From contig NZ_QCXS01000002.1 of the NCBI RefSeq assembly GCF_003260015.1, positions 2,790,001 to 2,854,000 of the forward strand: DNA of 64,000 nt, given 5' to 3'. Below are positions 8,722 to 17,907 of this stretch, piece by piece. Numbering within the stretch: the stretch's first letter is position 1; the number at the start of each line of letters is the position of its first letter. This DNA comes from Nakamurella deserti. GTDB taxonomy: Bacteria > Actinomycetota > Actinomycetes > Mycobacteriales > Nakamurellaceae. Below the pieces are notes generated by a model that did not search any database, was not told the DNA's origin, and worked only from the letters and a program-made list of their open reading frames with translations. Position numbers and translations under genes: made by a program.

Positions 8722-9345
8722 TCAGGCGGACAGGCCGGCCCTGTCGATCGCGCGGTGGTAGCGCATCCCGGCCGCGCCACCCACGATGCCGCCGAGCAGG
8801 GTGACCACCACGATGGCGACCAGGGCGATGATGCCGGCGGTGCCGAGGGTTCCCTCGTCGATGGGCAACCGCGGCAGGTTCAGCGACGTCAGCACGTTGT
8901 AGCGGCTGCCGAACACGGCCGCGGCGATGGCGACGACCACCGCGACGACGATGCCCCAGATCCACACGGCGACGCCCTGCTTGACGCCGTTGAAGCGGGC
9001 CATCCGGCCGGCGACGTAGCCGCCGGCGACGTAGGCGAGGAACAGGACCACCAGCAGCGCGATGCCGCCGACGAGACCGATGGTGCGGGCCGCTCCGGTC
9101 GCCTGCTGCGCCTGGTTCGCCGCGTCCTGCACGGTGGTGTCACCGGCCAGGCTCAGCCCGACGCCGGTGGCGGCGAGCACGGCGCCGAGGATGGCGGTGA
9201 TGCCGGCGGCGGTCAGCCAGCCGAAGAAGGCACTGCCGAATCGCATGCCGCCGAAGCGGTCCTCCTGGCGGGCCTGCACGGCTGCGGGATCGATGCGGGC
9301 CGGTGAGACGGTGGAACGTGCGTCCTGAGCGGACGGTCGGGTCAT
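8722..9345 (-). CDS. four-helix membrane protein of unknown function
   Basis: A 207-residue protein with a soluble N-terminus of about 35 residues (arginine- and glutamine-rich) and four hydrophobic helices at about 38-60, 86-115, 125-148 and 168-195. It resembles TIGR04086-type actinobacterial membrane proteins but was not identified firmly. The ATG has the ribosome site CAGGAGTCCCC; nearly the same leader precedes the next gene upstream, which suggests joint control of the two. Function unknown. Confidence 0.78.
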   Translation of the reverse strand: MTRPSAQDARSTVSPARIDPAAVQARQEDRFGGMRFGSAFFGWLTAAGITAILGAVLAATGVGLSLAGDTTVQDAANQAQQATGAARTIGLVGGIALLVVLFLAYVAGGYVAGRMARFNGVKQGVAVWIWGIVVAVVVAIAAAVFGSRYNVLTSLNLPRLPIDEGTLGTAGIIALVAIVVVTLLGGIVGGAAGMRYHRAIDRAGLSA

Positions 9346-9411
9346 GGGGACTCCTGGAGCGAGCGGCCGGACGGGCCGGGGTTCGGACGAGGTGGGGGGA
9401 ACGAGCTCCGG

Positions 9412-10179
9412 TCAGCGACCGGACGGGCCGGCGGACCGGCCGTGGTCGCTCACCGCGGAGCGCGCCCGGTCGGCGGTGCGCTCGGCGATGTCCTTCGCAC
9501 CCGGCGCCGAGGCGGCGTGGGCCCGCAGCTTCGGCGCTTCTTCCTCGGCCCTGCTCAGGTAGCCCTCCCAGCGCTGCTGCATGGGCTTGATCAGCCCGCC
9601 CCCCGCGCCGACGACGATGACGCCGCCCACGGTGGCGAGGATGGCGACGAGCACCGGGGTGGTGACGGTGGTGGCCACGCCGATCTGGTTCAGCGCCGCC
9701 ACGACACCCAGGAAGAGGATGAAGATGCTGGCCAGGTTGGCGACGGTACGGCCGTAGGACAGGCCGCCGATGGTGCCCTGGATGAGCGTCTTGACCGCGG
9801 CGGCGATCGCGGCGGCGACGACCACGATGATGATGGCGACGACGAGCGACGGCAGGAACGCGATGATCCGGGTCAGCAGGTCACTGATCGGGTTGGCCCC
9901 GAACACCCCGAACGCCAGCTGCAGAACGAACAGGGCCAGCGCGTAGTAGACGATCTTGGCGACGATGTCGCTGGCGTCGAGCGTGCTGCTCGCGAGCGCC
10001 TTCTTGATGCCGCCGCGCTCGACCGCACGGTCGAAGCCGACGCGCTCGAGCACCTTGTCGACGGCCTTCGAGATCGCCTTCACGACGAGCAGACCGATGA
10101 TCAGGATGGCCAGGAAGGCCAGCAACCGGGGAACGAAGGTGATGACGGCGTCGAGGCCGTTCTGCAGTGACTCTTGCAC
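9412..10179 (-). CDS. mechanosensitive-channel-like membrane protein (conserved TM helix family)
   Basis: A 255-residue protein starting with an amphipathic segment and a hydrophobic helix (VPRLLAFLAILIIGLLVV), then AISKAVDKVLERVGFD. This is the pattern of the conserved TM-helix family found in small MscS relatives. Three further membrane helices follow, then an alanine-rich hydrophilic tail of about 45 residues. The GTG start has AGGAG five bases upstream. The classical MscS beta-domain is missing, so channel function is inferred only from the helices. It lies 66 bases upstream of the four-helix protein gene and may be cotranscribed with it. Confidence 0.78.
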   Translation of the reverse strand: MQESLQNGLDAVITFVPRLLAFLAILIIGLLVVKAISKAVDKVLERVGFDRAVERGGIKKALASSTLDASDIVAKIVYYALALFVLQLAFGVFGANPISDLLTRIIAFLPSLVVAIIIVVVAAAIAAAVKTLIQGTIGGLSYGRTVANLASIFILFLGVVAALNQIGVATTVTTPVLVAILATVGGVIVVGAGGGLIKPMQQRWEGYLSRAEEEAPKLRAHAASAPGAKDIAERTADRARSAVSDHGRSAGPSGR

Positions 10180-10848
10180 CGGGACTCCTGGGGGACGGGG
10201 ACAGCAGGGGACGCGCCGTCGGGGTGACGGCGTCGCATGAACAGGGGGTACGGCGGGGAACGGTCATCGAGCGCGCCGTCGGGGTGAGGGCGTCGCATGA
10301 GCAGCGGGTACGGCGGGGAGCGGCGATCGGGCGAGCCGACCACCACCGCCGCCGGCGCGGAACTCCCGACGAACGGGGCCCGACCGGAACGGACGCCTGT
10401 TCGCCGACAGCACCGGGAGGGGCCGTCGTCGACGACGGTCCTGGCGCGGCTCCGGTGCCACGGTGTCGAACGGTGCGACCGGACGCGCCGTCGACACCTC
10501 ATCTCTAACCGGACGAGTGACGACACAACCCGAGGCCGGTCCACTACGTAGTAAGACAACCCGTTTGCCCTGCCAGTCGGCGCACAAGGGTCATCCACAC
10601 CGGCGGACGATTCGATTCGCACGCATGGAGTTGTCGCTGCGTCAGTGACCGCGTCGCCTTTTGCCCGCATCGGAGGGTTCCGTCGGCCCCGACGGGAACA
10701 ACCATGCGGTGTGCAACGTTGCGCTCTGCACTGCGGCTCCGGCCGCCGTCACGCGGACGTCCGACCACGACCGTCCATCCACGACCACGCCCACCGGCGC
10801 GCGGGTCCACACGTCGTCCGGTCCACCGGACCGGGTCCGAGGAGACCG
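10180..10848. other. intergenic region between divergent genes (mscS-like and MFS)
   Basis: About 670 bases with no supported gene. Contents: a 60-bp imperfect tandem repeat (10213-10332), a perfect 10-base palindrome ACTACGTAGT at 10543-10552, and the leader of the MFS gene. Open frames crossing it in either direction have random-looking proteins. Promoters for both flanking genes must lie here. Confidence 0.6.
10213..10332. repeat. 60-bp imperfect tandem repeat, two copies
   Basis: The units 10213-10272 and 10273-10332 align without gaps and differ at only a handful of positions. Shared blocks include GCGCCGTCGGGGTGA, GGCGTCGCATGA and GGGTACGGCGGGGA. The 60-base length keeps reading frame, but no convincing protein spans it. 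It lies in the leader region of the mscS-like gene. Confidence 0.9.
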
Positions 10849-12090
10849 ATGACCACGCCGACGCCCGTGTCGATCGCCGCCCCGTCCGATGCCACCCCGG
10901 CCCGCCGGCTGGGCCACGCCCGGGCCTTCGTCGCGATCGCCGCCGTCTTCGTGCTGTTCATGGCCGCCTCGAGCGCACCCTCGCCGCTGTACGTGGTGTA
11001 CCAGCAGCTCTGGCAGTTCTCCGCGACCACGCTCACGCTGATCTTCGCCGTGTACGTGGTCGGCCTCGTCGCCTCCCTGCTCACGCTGGGCGCCCTCAGC
11101 GACCACATCGGCCGGCGTCCGGTGCTGGCGGCGGCGATCGCGCTGGAGGCGATCTCGCTGGCGCTGTTCGCCGTGGCCGGCGACGTCGGCGTGTTGCTGG
11201 TCGCCCGGGTCCTGCAGGGCATCGCCACCGGCGCCGCCATGACGACGCTCGGCGCCGCGCTCATCGACCTCAACCCACCGCACGCGCCGCGCCGGGCCGG
11301 CGTGGTCAACGGGGTGGCGCCGCTGGCCGGCCTGGCGATCGGCGCCCTGGGTTGCGGCGCGCTCGTCCAGTACGGCCCGGCTCCGACGCATCTGGTCTAC
11401 GAGTTGCTGCTCGGCGGCATGGTGCTGGCGGCCGTCGCGGTCGCGATCCTGCCCGAGACGTCGGCCCGGCGCCCCGGGGCCCGGCACTCGCTGATCCCCA
11501 GGCTCGGGGTACCGCCACTGATCCGCAGTCATCTGATCGCCCTGGTGCCGATCCTGCTGGCCAGCTGGGCGCTGGTCGGGCTGTACCTGTCGCTCGGACC
11601 GTCGATCGCGTCGGGCCTGCTCGGGTTGCGGTCGCACCTCATCGGTGGGCTCGTGGTGACGTTGTTCTGCGGGACGGGCGCACTCACCGCCTTCGCGTTC
11701 CGCGCCGCCGATCCGCGTCCCGTCCAGCTGTGGAGCCCGGCACTGCTGACCGTGGGCACCGCGATCTCGCTGGTGGGCGTGCAGACCGGCACGGTGTGGG
11801 CGGCGGTGGCCGGCACCGTCGTGGCCGGTCTCGGTTTCGGCGGCTCGGCGCTGACCAGCTTCTCGACCCTGGTGAGACTGGCCGCCCCCGAGCAGCGCGG
11901 CGAGTTGCTCGCGGTCGCGCTGGTGATCTCCTATGTGGCCTTCAGCGTGCCCGCGGTGATCGCCGGTCTGGCGAGCACCGCGTACGGCCTGCACCCCACC
12001 GCGGTGGTCTACGCCGGCGTCGTGATCGGCTTCAGCGCACTCGCCCTGGTGGCCAGGATCATCCGCGGCCGGCGCGAGCGACGGGACTGA
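10849..12090 (+). CDS. MFS transporter
   Basis: Major facilitator superfamily membrane transporter of 413 residues with twelve hydrophobic segments. The loop 2-3 signature is GALSDHIGRRPVL (family form GxLaDrxGRrxxl), and GVVNGVAPLAGLAIG is in helix 5. Drug or metabolite efflux is likely but the substrate is unknown. The ATG at 10849 has GAGGAG seven bases upstream. An in-frame extension to 10645 is rejected because its arginine-rich sequence is not protein-like. A strong bidirectional hairpin follows the gene. Confidence 0.92.
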   Translation: MTTPTPVSIAAPSDATPARRLGHARAFVAIAAVFVLFMAASSAPSPLYVVYQQLWQFSATTLTLIFAVYVVGLVASLLTLGALSDHIGRRPVLAAAIALEAISLALFAVAGDVGVLLVARVLQGIATGAAMTTLGAALIDLNPPHAPRRAGVVNGVAPLAGLAIGALGCGALVQYGPAPTHLVYELLLGGMVLAAVAVAILPETSARRPGARHSLIPRLGVPPLIRSHLIALVPILLASWALVGLYLSLGPSIASGLLGLRSHLIGGLVVTLFCGTGALTAFAFRAADPRPVQLWSPALLTVGTAISLVGVQTGTVWAAVAGTVVAGLGFGGSALTSFSTLVRLAAPEQRGELLAVALVISYVAFSVPAVIAGLASTAYGLHPTAVVYAGVVIGFSALALVARIIRGRRERRD

Positions 12091-12108
12091 CATGCCCGCC
12101 CCGCACCG

Positions 12109-12144
12109 CGCCGGCGCCCGGACCCGTGGGCCCGGGTGCCGGCG
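12109..12144. terminator. bidirectional hairpin terminator between convergent MFS and hydrolase genes
   Basis: Arms 12109-12121 and 12132-12144 pair over 13 bases with a single G-T wobble. The loop is ten bases. It lies between two stops that face each other. No T-tract, as is common in GC-rich actinobacteria. Confidence 0.7.
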
Positions 12145-12159
12145 GTCGGCCGGGACGGC

Positions 12160-12990
12160 TCAGGAGGCGAAGAACGCCAGCAGATCCTGGTCCAGAGCCT
12201 GCTGGTAGGGACCCGCGATGCCGTGCGGGGCACCCGGATAGACCTTGAGCTGCGCCTGCGGCACCAGCTCGGCCGTCCTGCGGGCCGCGGCGGCGATCGG
12301 CACGATCTGGTCGTCGTCGCCGTGCGCGACGAACATCGGGGTGCCGCGCTCGGCCAGGATCTCCAGGTCCGCGGTGAAGTCGGTCTCGGAGAACGCCTTC
12401 ACGCAGTCGTACGCGCCGGCCAGACCGACCTGCATGCCGAGCCGCCAGAACTGGTCGCGGTCGGCCTGCGGGATGATCGAACCCTCGCGGTTGGTGCCGA
12501 AGAACGCCGCCGACAGCTCCTGGTAGAACGCCGACCGGTCGCCGAGCACCCCCGCCCGGATGTCGTTGAACGCCGACAGCGGTGTGCCCTCCGGGTTCGC
12601 GTCGGTCTGCACCATCAGCGGCGGCACGGCACCGGCCGTGGCGACCTTGGCCACCCGGGCCTCGCCGTGCCGGGCGGCGTACCGGACGACCTCGCCACCG
12701 CCGGTGGAGTGCCCGACGACGATGACGTCGGTCAGGTCCAGCGCCTCGACCAGCGCCGCGAGGTCGGCGGCGTAGGTGTCCATGTCGTTGCCGGTCCAGG
12801 TCTGCTCGGACCGGCCGTGGCCGCGACGGTCGTGGGCGATGGCCCGGTAGCCGGCGTCGGCGGCGAGCTTGAGCTCGACGTCCCAGGCGTCGGAGTTCAG
12901 CGGCCAGCCGTGGCTGAACACGACCGGCCGACCGGCGCCCCAGTCCTTGTAGAACATCTGGGCGCCGTCGGGCAGGGTCACGTAGGGCAT
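12160..12990 (-). CDS. alpha/beta hydrolase (non-haem chloroperoxidase-like)
   Basis: Soluble hydrolase of 276 residues close to the cofactor-free haloperoxidase/esterase group. Seen: oxyanion SHGWPLNSDAW, GHGRS, nucleophile Ser95 in VVGHSTGGGE, late acid region MFVAHGDDDQIVP and catalytic histidine in PGAPHGI. The ATG at 12990 is preceded by GAGGAG. It is divergent from the NB-ARC regulator at 13187, with 196 bases between them holding a direct repeat, so the regulator may control it. Natural substrate unknown; chloroperoxidase naming reflects family only. Confidence 0.92.
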   Translation of the reverse strand: MPYVTLPDGAQMFYKDWGAGRPVVFSHGWPLNSDAWDVELKLAADAGYRAIAHDRRGHGRSEQTWTGNDMDTYAADLAALVEALDLTDVIVVGHSTGGGEVVRYAARHGEARVAKVATAGAVPPLMVQTDANPEGTPLSAFNDIRAGVLGDRSAFYQELSAAFFGTNREGSIIPQADRDQFWRLGMQVGLAGAYDCVKAFSETDFTADLEILAERGTPMFVAHGDDDQIVPIAAAARRTAELVPQAQLKVYPGAPHGIAGPYQQALDQDLLAFFAS

Positions 12991-13125
12991 GGAGCTCCTC
13001 GGTTCGGTGGGGTCCCGACCGGGAGCTGCGTGCGGACGTCGATCGTCCGGCGGCCGTGGTGGCGCCCGGAGCGGGATGACCGTCGGTGGTCGACGACAAT
13101 CCAACGTGCCGCGACGCCGCCGCAC

Positions 13126-13147
13126 CACGAACAACCGCACGAACAAC
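13126..13147. promoter_or_regulatory. direct repeat in divergent promoter region
   Basis: CACGAACAAC occurs at 13126-13135 and again at 13138-13147, a 12-base period. It lies between the hydrolase and the HTH regulator, 40 bases before the regulator start. It is a candidate binding site for the regulator; no experimental or family support. Confidence 0.35.
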
Positions 13148-13186
13148 TGGCGTCCGTCCCGGGCGCGCCGCTGAGAGGAGGCACGG

Positions 13187-15445
13187 ATGGAGGACGACAC
13201 CGCCGGTGGGTTCGGCGCGCTGCTCCGCCGGCTCCGCCGGGAGCGGCACCTCACCCTCGAGCACCTCGCGGGGAAGGCGCAGATCAGCGACCGCGCGATC
13301 AGCAACATCGAGCGCGGACGCAGCCGCGGTCCGCAGGCGCGCACGGTCGACGCCCTCGCCGACGCGTTGGGGCTGGACGCATCCGAGCGCGCGGCGCTGC
13401 TCGCCGCGGCCGCGGCCGGCCGGGTCCGGCCGTCACCGGTCCCCACCGGCCGCTGTGTGCTGCCCGATCCGGTCGCCGACTTCACCGGCCGCACCGCGGA
13501 GCTCGCCACGGTCGCGGGGATCGTGGCCGACCGGGACCGGCGGGCCGGCCACCCGCGGGCCGTGGTGATCTCCGGCGCGGCGGGCCTGGGCAAGACCTCG
13601 CTGGCGGTGGCCGCGGCGCACCACGTCGCCGGGGCGTTCCCGGACGGGGTGCGCTACCTCGACGTGCGGGGACTGGACGCCGCACCGTTGCCGCCCGATC
13701 GCATCCGGTGGTTGCTGCTGGGCTCGCTGGGGGTCCCCGACCGGCACGTCCCGACCGATCCGACCGGACAGCGGGACGCTCTGCGCGGCGCCCTGCACGA
13801 CCGCCGGATGCTGCTGGTGCTGGACAACGTCGCCGACGAGGCGCAGGTCCGCGACGTCATCCCGGATGCGGGGCCGTCGCTGACCCTGATCACCAGCCGG
13901 CGGCTGCTGTCGGGTCTGGACCACACCCACGGGATCCCGCTGACCGGCCTGAGCACCGGCGAGTCGGTGGCGCTGCTCCGCGGCATCGTCGACGGCGACC
14001 CCGATCCGGCCGTGCTGGCCGAGATCGCCCGGCTGTGCGGACACCTGCCGCTGGCGCTGCGCATCGCCGGCAACCGGGTGCACGCCCGCCCGGGCTGGAC
14101 GGCCGAGGCGCTGGCCGCCCGGCTCGCCGCGGAGACGTCGCGGCTGCAGCGGCTCACCGCAGGAGACCGGCAGATCTCGACCGCGTTCGCCCTGTCCTAC
14201 CGGCAGCTGAGCCCGGCGGCGGCGGCGGCGTTCCGCGGACTGTCGGCGATCCACGGCCCCGAGTTCGGGGTGGGTTCGGCCGCCGCGGCGCTCGGTCTGG
14301 GTCCCGACGACGCCGAGACGGTGCTGGACGAGCTCCTGGAACTCGGGCTGCTGCATCCGGTCCCTGGCGACCGCCACGGATTTCACGACCTGTTGCGGCT
14401 CTACGCCCGGGATCGCGCGGTGGCCGAGGACCCACCGTCGGTGCGGGCGGCCACGGTGTCGGCGCTGGACGACTGGCTGTTGGACACGACCGTGCACGCC
14501 GGACGATGGTTCGAGCCGGGACACGGCCGCGGGCCCGCCGTGCCCGACGACCGGGCACCACTGCCGTCGGCGGCGGCCGCGGAACGGTGGCTGGTCACCG
14601 AGCGGCCGCATTGGCTGGCCGCCCTGCACGCCGCGGCCGCGGCCGGTCGGCACACCCGGGTGGTCGAGGTCGTCGAGGCGCTGCACTGGTTCTCCGACCG
14701 CAGTTACAGCGACCGGACCTGGTACGACGTCTTCCGGCTCGGTGCCGACGCCGCGATCGCGCTGGGCGATCCGCTGCTGTCGGCGGTGCACCTGAACTAC
14801 CTGTCGTGGGCCGAGTCGATGTGTCTGGGCGAGCACGCCACCGCCGTCGCGACCGCGGAGCGGGCGGCCGCCCTCGCCCGCCGGATCGGTGACGGCCGGC
14901 AGGAGGCCTGGGCCTGGCTGTACGCGGCGTTCGCCGCCCGCCGCGACGGCGACGGCCGCACCCTGCGCGACAACGGCGACCGCGCCGCCGCGCTGTTCCG
15001 CCGGGTCGGCGACGCGGAGGGCTGGTCGCAGGCCAGGCTCTGCAGCGCGGCCGGCCGCCGGATGCTGGGTGAGTCGACGGCGGCACTGGAGGTGCTGGCG
15101 GAGCTGCTCACCGCGACGGCCGACCCGGCCACCGCGCCCGCGCCGGGGGTGGCCCGGCACACCGTCGTGCAGGCCGAGCTGATGGCGGGCTCGGTGCTGG
15201 CCGACGACGGGCGGTGGGCCGCGGCCGCGGACCGCTTCGCGGCCGCGTTGACCGCCGAGGACGGCGACGGGAGTCCTCTCATCCGGGCGCGGCTGGAGGA
15301 CGAACTCGGGACGGCGCTGCTGCACCTGGGGCGTCCCGAGGGAACGGCCCACCTGGACCGGGCGGCGGTGTTGCTGGCCGGCGCGGGCGAGACGGCGGCC
15401 GCCGACGCCGTCCGGGAACGCCTCTCCCGGTGGCGGCCCGCCTGA
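13187..15445 (+). CDS. HTH (XRE) / NB-ARC ATPase transcriptional regulator with helical repeats
   Basis: A 752-residue regulator. Residues about 8-65 form an XRE-type helix-turn-helix (LTLEHLAGKAQISDRAISNIERG). FTGR at 99-102 opens an NB-ARC-like ATPase with P-loop GAAGLGKT (130-137), Walker B-like MLLVLDNV near 205 and CGHLPLALRIAGNR near 285. The rest is alanine-rich and helical, like the TPR arms of SARP/AfsR-type STAND regulators. STAND ATPases usually switch state on ligand or protein binding. ATG start behind AGAGGAGG. Divergent from the hydrolase gene. Target and ligand unknown. Confidence 0.9.
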   Translation: MEDDTAGGFGALLRRLRRERHLTLEHLAGKAQISDRAISNIERGRSRGPQARTVDALADALGLDASERAALLAAAAAGRVRPSPVPTGRCVLPDPVADFTGRTAELATVAGIVADRDRRAGHPRAVVISGAAGLGKTSLAVAAAHHVAGAFPDGVRYLDVRGLDAAPLPPDRIRWLLLGSLGVPDRHVPTDPTGQRDALRGALHDRRMLLVLDNVADEAQVRDVIPDAGPSLTLITSRRLLSGLDHTHGIPLTGLSTGESVALLRGIVDGDPDPAVLAEIARLCGHLPLALRIAGNRVHARPGWTAEALAARLAAETSRLQRLTAGDRQISTAFALSYRQLSPAAAAAFRGLSAIHGPEFGVGSAAAALGLGPDDAETVLDELLELGLLHPVPGDRHGFHDLLRLYARDRAVAEDPPSVRAATVSALDDWLLDTTVHAGRWFEPGHGRGPAVPDDRAPLPSAAAAERWLVTERPHWLAALHAAAAAGRHTRVVEVVEALHWFSDRSYSDRTWYDVFRLGADAAIALGDPLLSAVHLNYLSWAESMCLGEHATAVATAERAAALARRIGDGRQEAWAWLYAAFAARRDGDGRTLRDNGDRAAALFRRVGDAEGWSQARLCSAAGRRMLGESTAALEVLAELLTATADPATAPAPGVARHTVVQAELMAGSVLADDGRWAAAADRFAAALTAEDGDGSPLIRARLEDELGTALLHLGRPEGTAHLDRAAVLLAGAGETAAADAVRERLSRWRPA

Positions 15446-15461
15446 GCGGCGGGGCGCAGCC

Positions 15462-15860
15462 TCAGACGGAGGCTTCGCGCACGTCCGCGGCGATCGTGTC
15501 GGGGCCGGCCTCGCCACGGTGCAGCGCGAACACCGCGGCCGCGATACCGGTGACCACCTCGGCGTCGTCGATCCGGGTCAGCAACCGGATGGCGGTCGTC
15601 CCGTCGCTGGCCAGGTGCAGGAACCGGTTGATCGGGACCACCGACCAGCCGCCGGCGCGCAGGTGCGCGGTGACGTCGCGGCGTTCGGTGAACGTCCAGT
15701 CGCGGGGGTAGAGCAGCATCCCGGTGCCGGTGTCGGGCTCGAGCAGCCAGGACCCACGGGCTTCGAACCCGGCGGCGGCCGCGTCCAGCGGTGCCATCGC
15801 CCACCCGGGTCCCTCGGCGGCGGGTCCGGTCACGGCGAGCTCCAACGAAGAGTGCGGCAA
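15462..15860 (-). CDS. hypothetical protein
   Basis: A 132-residue soluble protein that I do not recognise. It is mixed alpha/beta with no signal peptide or membrane helix; the core has RDWTFTERRDVTAHL and INRFLHLASDG. The start is uncertain: TTG at 15860 has AGGAA just upstream, while an in-frame GTG and ATG lie further inside. It converges on the NB-ARC regulator with 16 bases between stops. Confidence 0.6.
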   Translation of the reverse strand: MPHSSLELAVTGPAAEGPGWAMAPLDAAAAGFEARGSWLLEPDTGTGMLLYPRDWTFTERRDVTAHLRAGGWSVVPINRFLHLASDGTTAIRLLTRIDDAEVVTGIAAAVFALHRGEAGPDTIAADVREASV

Positions 15861-16026
15861 CGTATTCCTGACGTGGGCGGGCGGACGGTGTCGACCGCTA
15901 CATCGCCCGCCGCCCGCCGGTCGTTACCGAATCACCCCGAGGAGTCCGTGGCGATCTGCGTCACGCCGGAACGGCCGACCCCGACCGGGGGAAGGACCGC
16001 CCGTCCGGAGGATTCCGGGATTCCGA

Positions 16027-17754
16027 TCAGGTGTGCACGTAGGTGCCCGGAGCGTCACCCGACGGCGGGTGCGCGGCGCTGCCGAGCTGCGGCGGCGGCA
16101 CGGACGGGCCGGCCGACGCACGGCCCCATTCCGTCCAGTCCTCCCACCACGACCCCTCCCGGCGGGTCGCCGCGGCCCGCCACTCCCCCGGCGTGCCGGG
16201 CAGCTCGGCGTCGGGATCCACGACCTCGTGCCAGGCCTTCGGTCCGGGCGGGCTGACGATGCCGGCGATGTGGCCGCCGTTGCCCAGCACGAACCGCACC
16301 GGGCCGCTGACCAGGTTGACCGTCTCGTACGCGGCCTCCCACGGCACGATGTGGTCGTTGATCGCGCTGACCACGTAGGTCGGCACGGTGATCGCGGACA
16401 GGTCGATGCGCCGACCGGCCAGTTCCAGCGTTCCCCGCGCGAGGTCGTTGCGCACGTAGAAGTGGCGCAGGTAGAAGGCGTGCATGGCGGCGGGCATCCG
16501 CGTCGAGTCGGCGTTCCAGGCGAGGATGTCGAAGGCCGGCGGCTGCTGGCCCATCAGCCAGTTGGAGACGACGTAGTTGAAGATGAGGTCGTTGGCCCGC
16601 AGCACGTCGAAGGTGCCGGCCATCGACTCGCCCTCCAGCACCCCGGTCCTGGCCATCTTCTTCTCCAGCCGCTCCACGGTGCGCTGGTCGGTGAACGCCT
16701 TGAGCGCGCCGGGCTCGCGGTAGTCCAGCATCGTGTTCAGCAGGGTCAGGGTGCCCACCCGGGAGTCACCGGCGCCGGCCAGCCAGGCCGCGGTGACGGC
16801 GGTCATCGCGCCGCCCAGGCACAGCCCCACGATGTCGACGGTGGCGGCGCCGGTGATCTCGCAGACCACGTCGAGGGCCGCCTGCGGACCGTGCACCAGG
16901 TAGTCGTCCATCGTGGTGGCGGCCATCTCGCGTGAGGAGTTGCGGTAGCTGATGGCGAACACCGTCCGGCCGTGGCGGACGGCCCACTCGATGAAGCTGC
17001 GCTGCGGCGCGAGGTCCATGATGTAGTACTTGTTGATCCAGGGCGGGCTGCACAGCAGCGGTACCGCCTGCACCTCGTCGGTCTGCGGGGCGTACTGGAT
17101 CAGCTCCATCAACGCGTTGCGGTGCACCACCCGGCCGGGGGTGCACGCGAGGTTGCCGCCGACGGTGAAACCCGAGGTGTCGACCTGCCGCGGCCGACCG
17201 CCGTGGTGGACCAGGTCGTCCAGGAACGTCCGGGTGCCCTGCACGACGCTGGCACCGCCGGTCTCGAACGCCCGGATCAACGCGGCCGGGTTGGTGGCCA
17301 GGAAGTTGGTCGGGGCCAGCGCGTCGATCAGCAGATCCACCATGATGCGCGCCTTCCGGGCGTCGTCGGCGTCGATGTCGGCACCGGTCACGACGTCCCG
17401 GGCGAACTCGGCGCCGGCCAGGTAGGCCAGCCGCAACGCGTAGAACGCGGGGTTGGCGTCCCAGGCGACGGCGGCGAACCGGCGGTCCCGGGCATCGACG
17501 GCCACCGGCGGCTGTGCGTCCTGGCCGAGGAAGCGGCGGGTGGCGGTCAGCGGGATCCGGGCGAGCCGGCTGCCCAGCGACAGCGCCGCGCGGGCCGGAC
17601 CCACCGGGTGCAGCGCGGCGGCCCGCAGCGCGCTCGTCAGCGCGGCGCGCAGGCCGGCGGCGTCGGAGTCCTCGAACAGGTCGGTCTCGGGGGCCAGCAC
17701 AGCGGCGGCCCGTTCGGCGAGCTCCCGGGTCATCTCGAGCGGGTCGGTCGGCAT
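16027..17754 (-). CDS. phaC: class I-type poly(3-hydroxyalkanoate) synthase
   Basis: Polymerises hydroxyacyl-CoA into storage polyester on granules. The 575-residue length suits class I/II synthases. The lipase-like box GLCLGG gives the nucleophile Cys312, with Asp467 in INDHIVPW and His495 in GNGGHIAG; PPWINKYYIMDL is a family hallmark. ATG at 17754; the longer frame upstream is antisense to the dehydratase gene and rejected. No clear ribosome site was found. It lies back-to-back with the dehydroshikimate dehydratase (153 bases between starts). Substrate range (C4 or medium chain) cannot be read from the sequence. Confidence 0.95.
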   Translation of the reverse strand: MPTDPLEMTRELAERAAAVLAPETDLFEDSDAAGLRAALTSALRAAALHPVGPARAALSLGSRLARIPLTATRRFLGQDAQPPVAVDARDRRFAAVAWDANPAFYALRLAYLAGAEFARDVVTGADIDADDARKARIMVDLLIDALAPTNFLATNPAALIRAFETGGASVVQGTRTFLDDLVHHGGRPRQVDTSGFTVGGNLACTPGRVVHRNALMELIQYAPQTDEVQAVPLLCSPPWINKYYIMDLAPQRSFIEWAVRHGRTVFAISYRNSSREMAATTMDDYLVHGPQAALDVVCEITGAATVDIVGLCLGGAMTAVTAAWLAGAGDSRVGTLTLLNTMLDYREPGALKAFTDQRTVERLEKKMARTGVLEGESMAGTFDVLRANDLIFNYVVSNWLMGQQPPAFDILAWNADSTRMPAAMHAFYLRHFYVRNDLARGTLELAGRRIDLSAITVPTYVVSAINDHIVPWEAAYETVNLVSGPVRFVLGNGGHIAGIVSPPGPKAWHEVVDPDAELPGTPGEWRAAATRREGSWWEDWTEWGRASAGPSVPPPQLGSAAHPPSGDAPGTYVHT

Positions 17755-17907
17755 GGGGTCAGTCTGACGCCTGCCCCGGCCGGTGCGCACGGCGACGGAC
17801 CCACGCCGGTGCGTGCCGACCGGTGGTCGGCGGCCACCGCACGCCGCCACCGCGACATACTGGGTCCGCAACGCAGCCACCGGGGGACGGACGACGGAAG
17901 AAGGCGG

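Noticed and set aside
10645-10848. Upstream extension of the MFS gene
   Set aside because: The Arg/His-rich extension is not like a transporter N-terminus, and the ATG at 10849 has a strong ribosome site.
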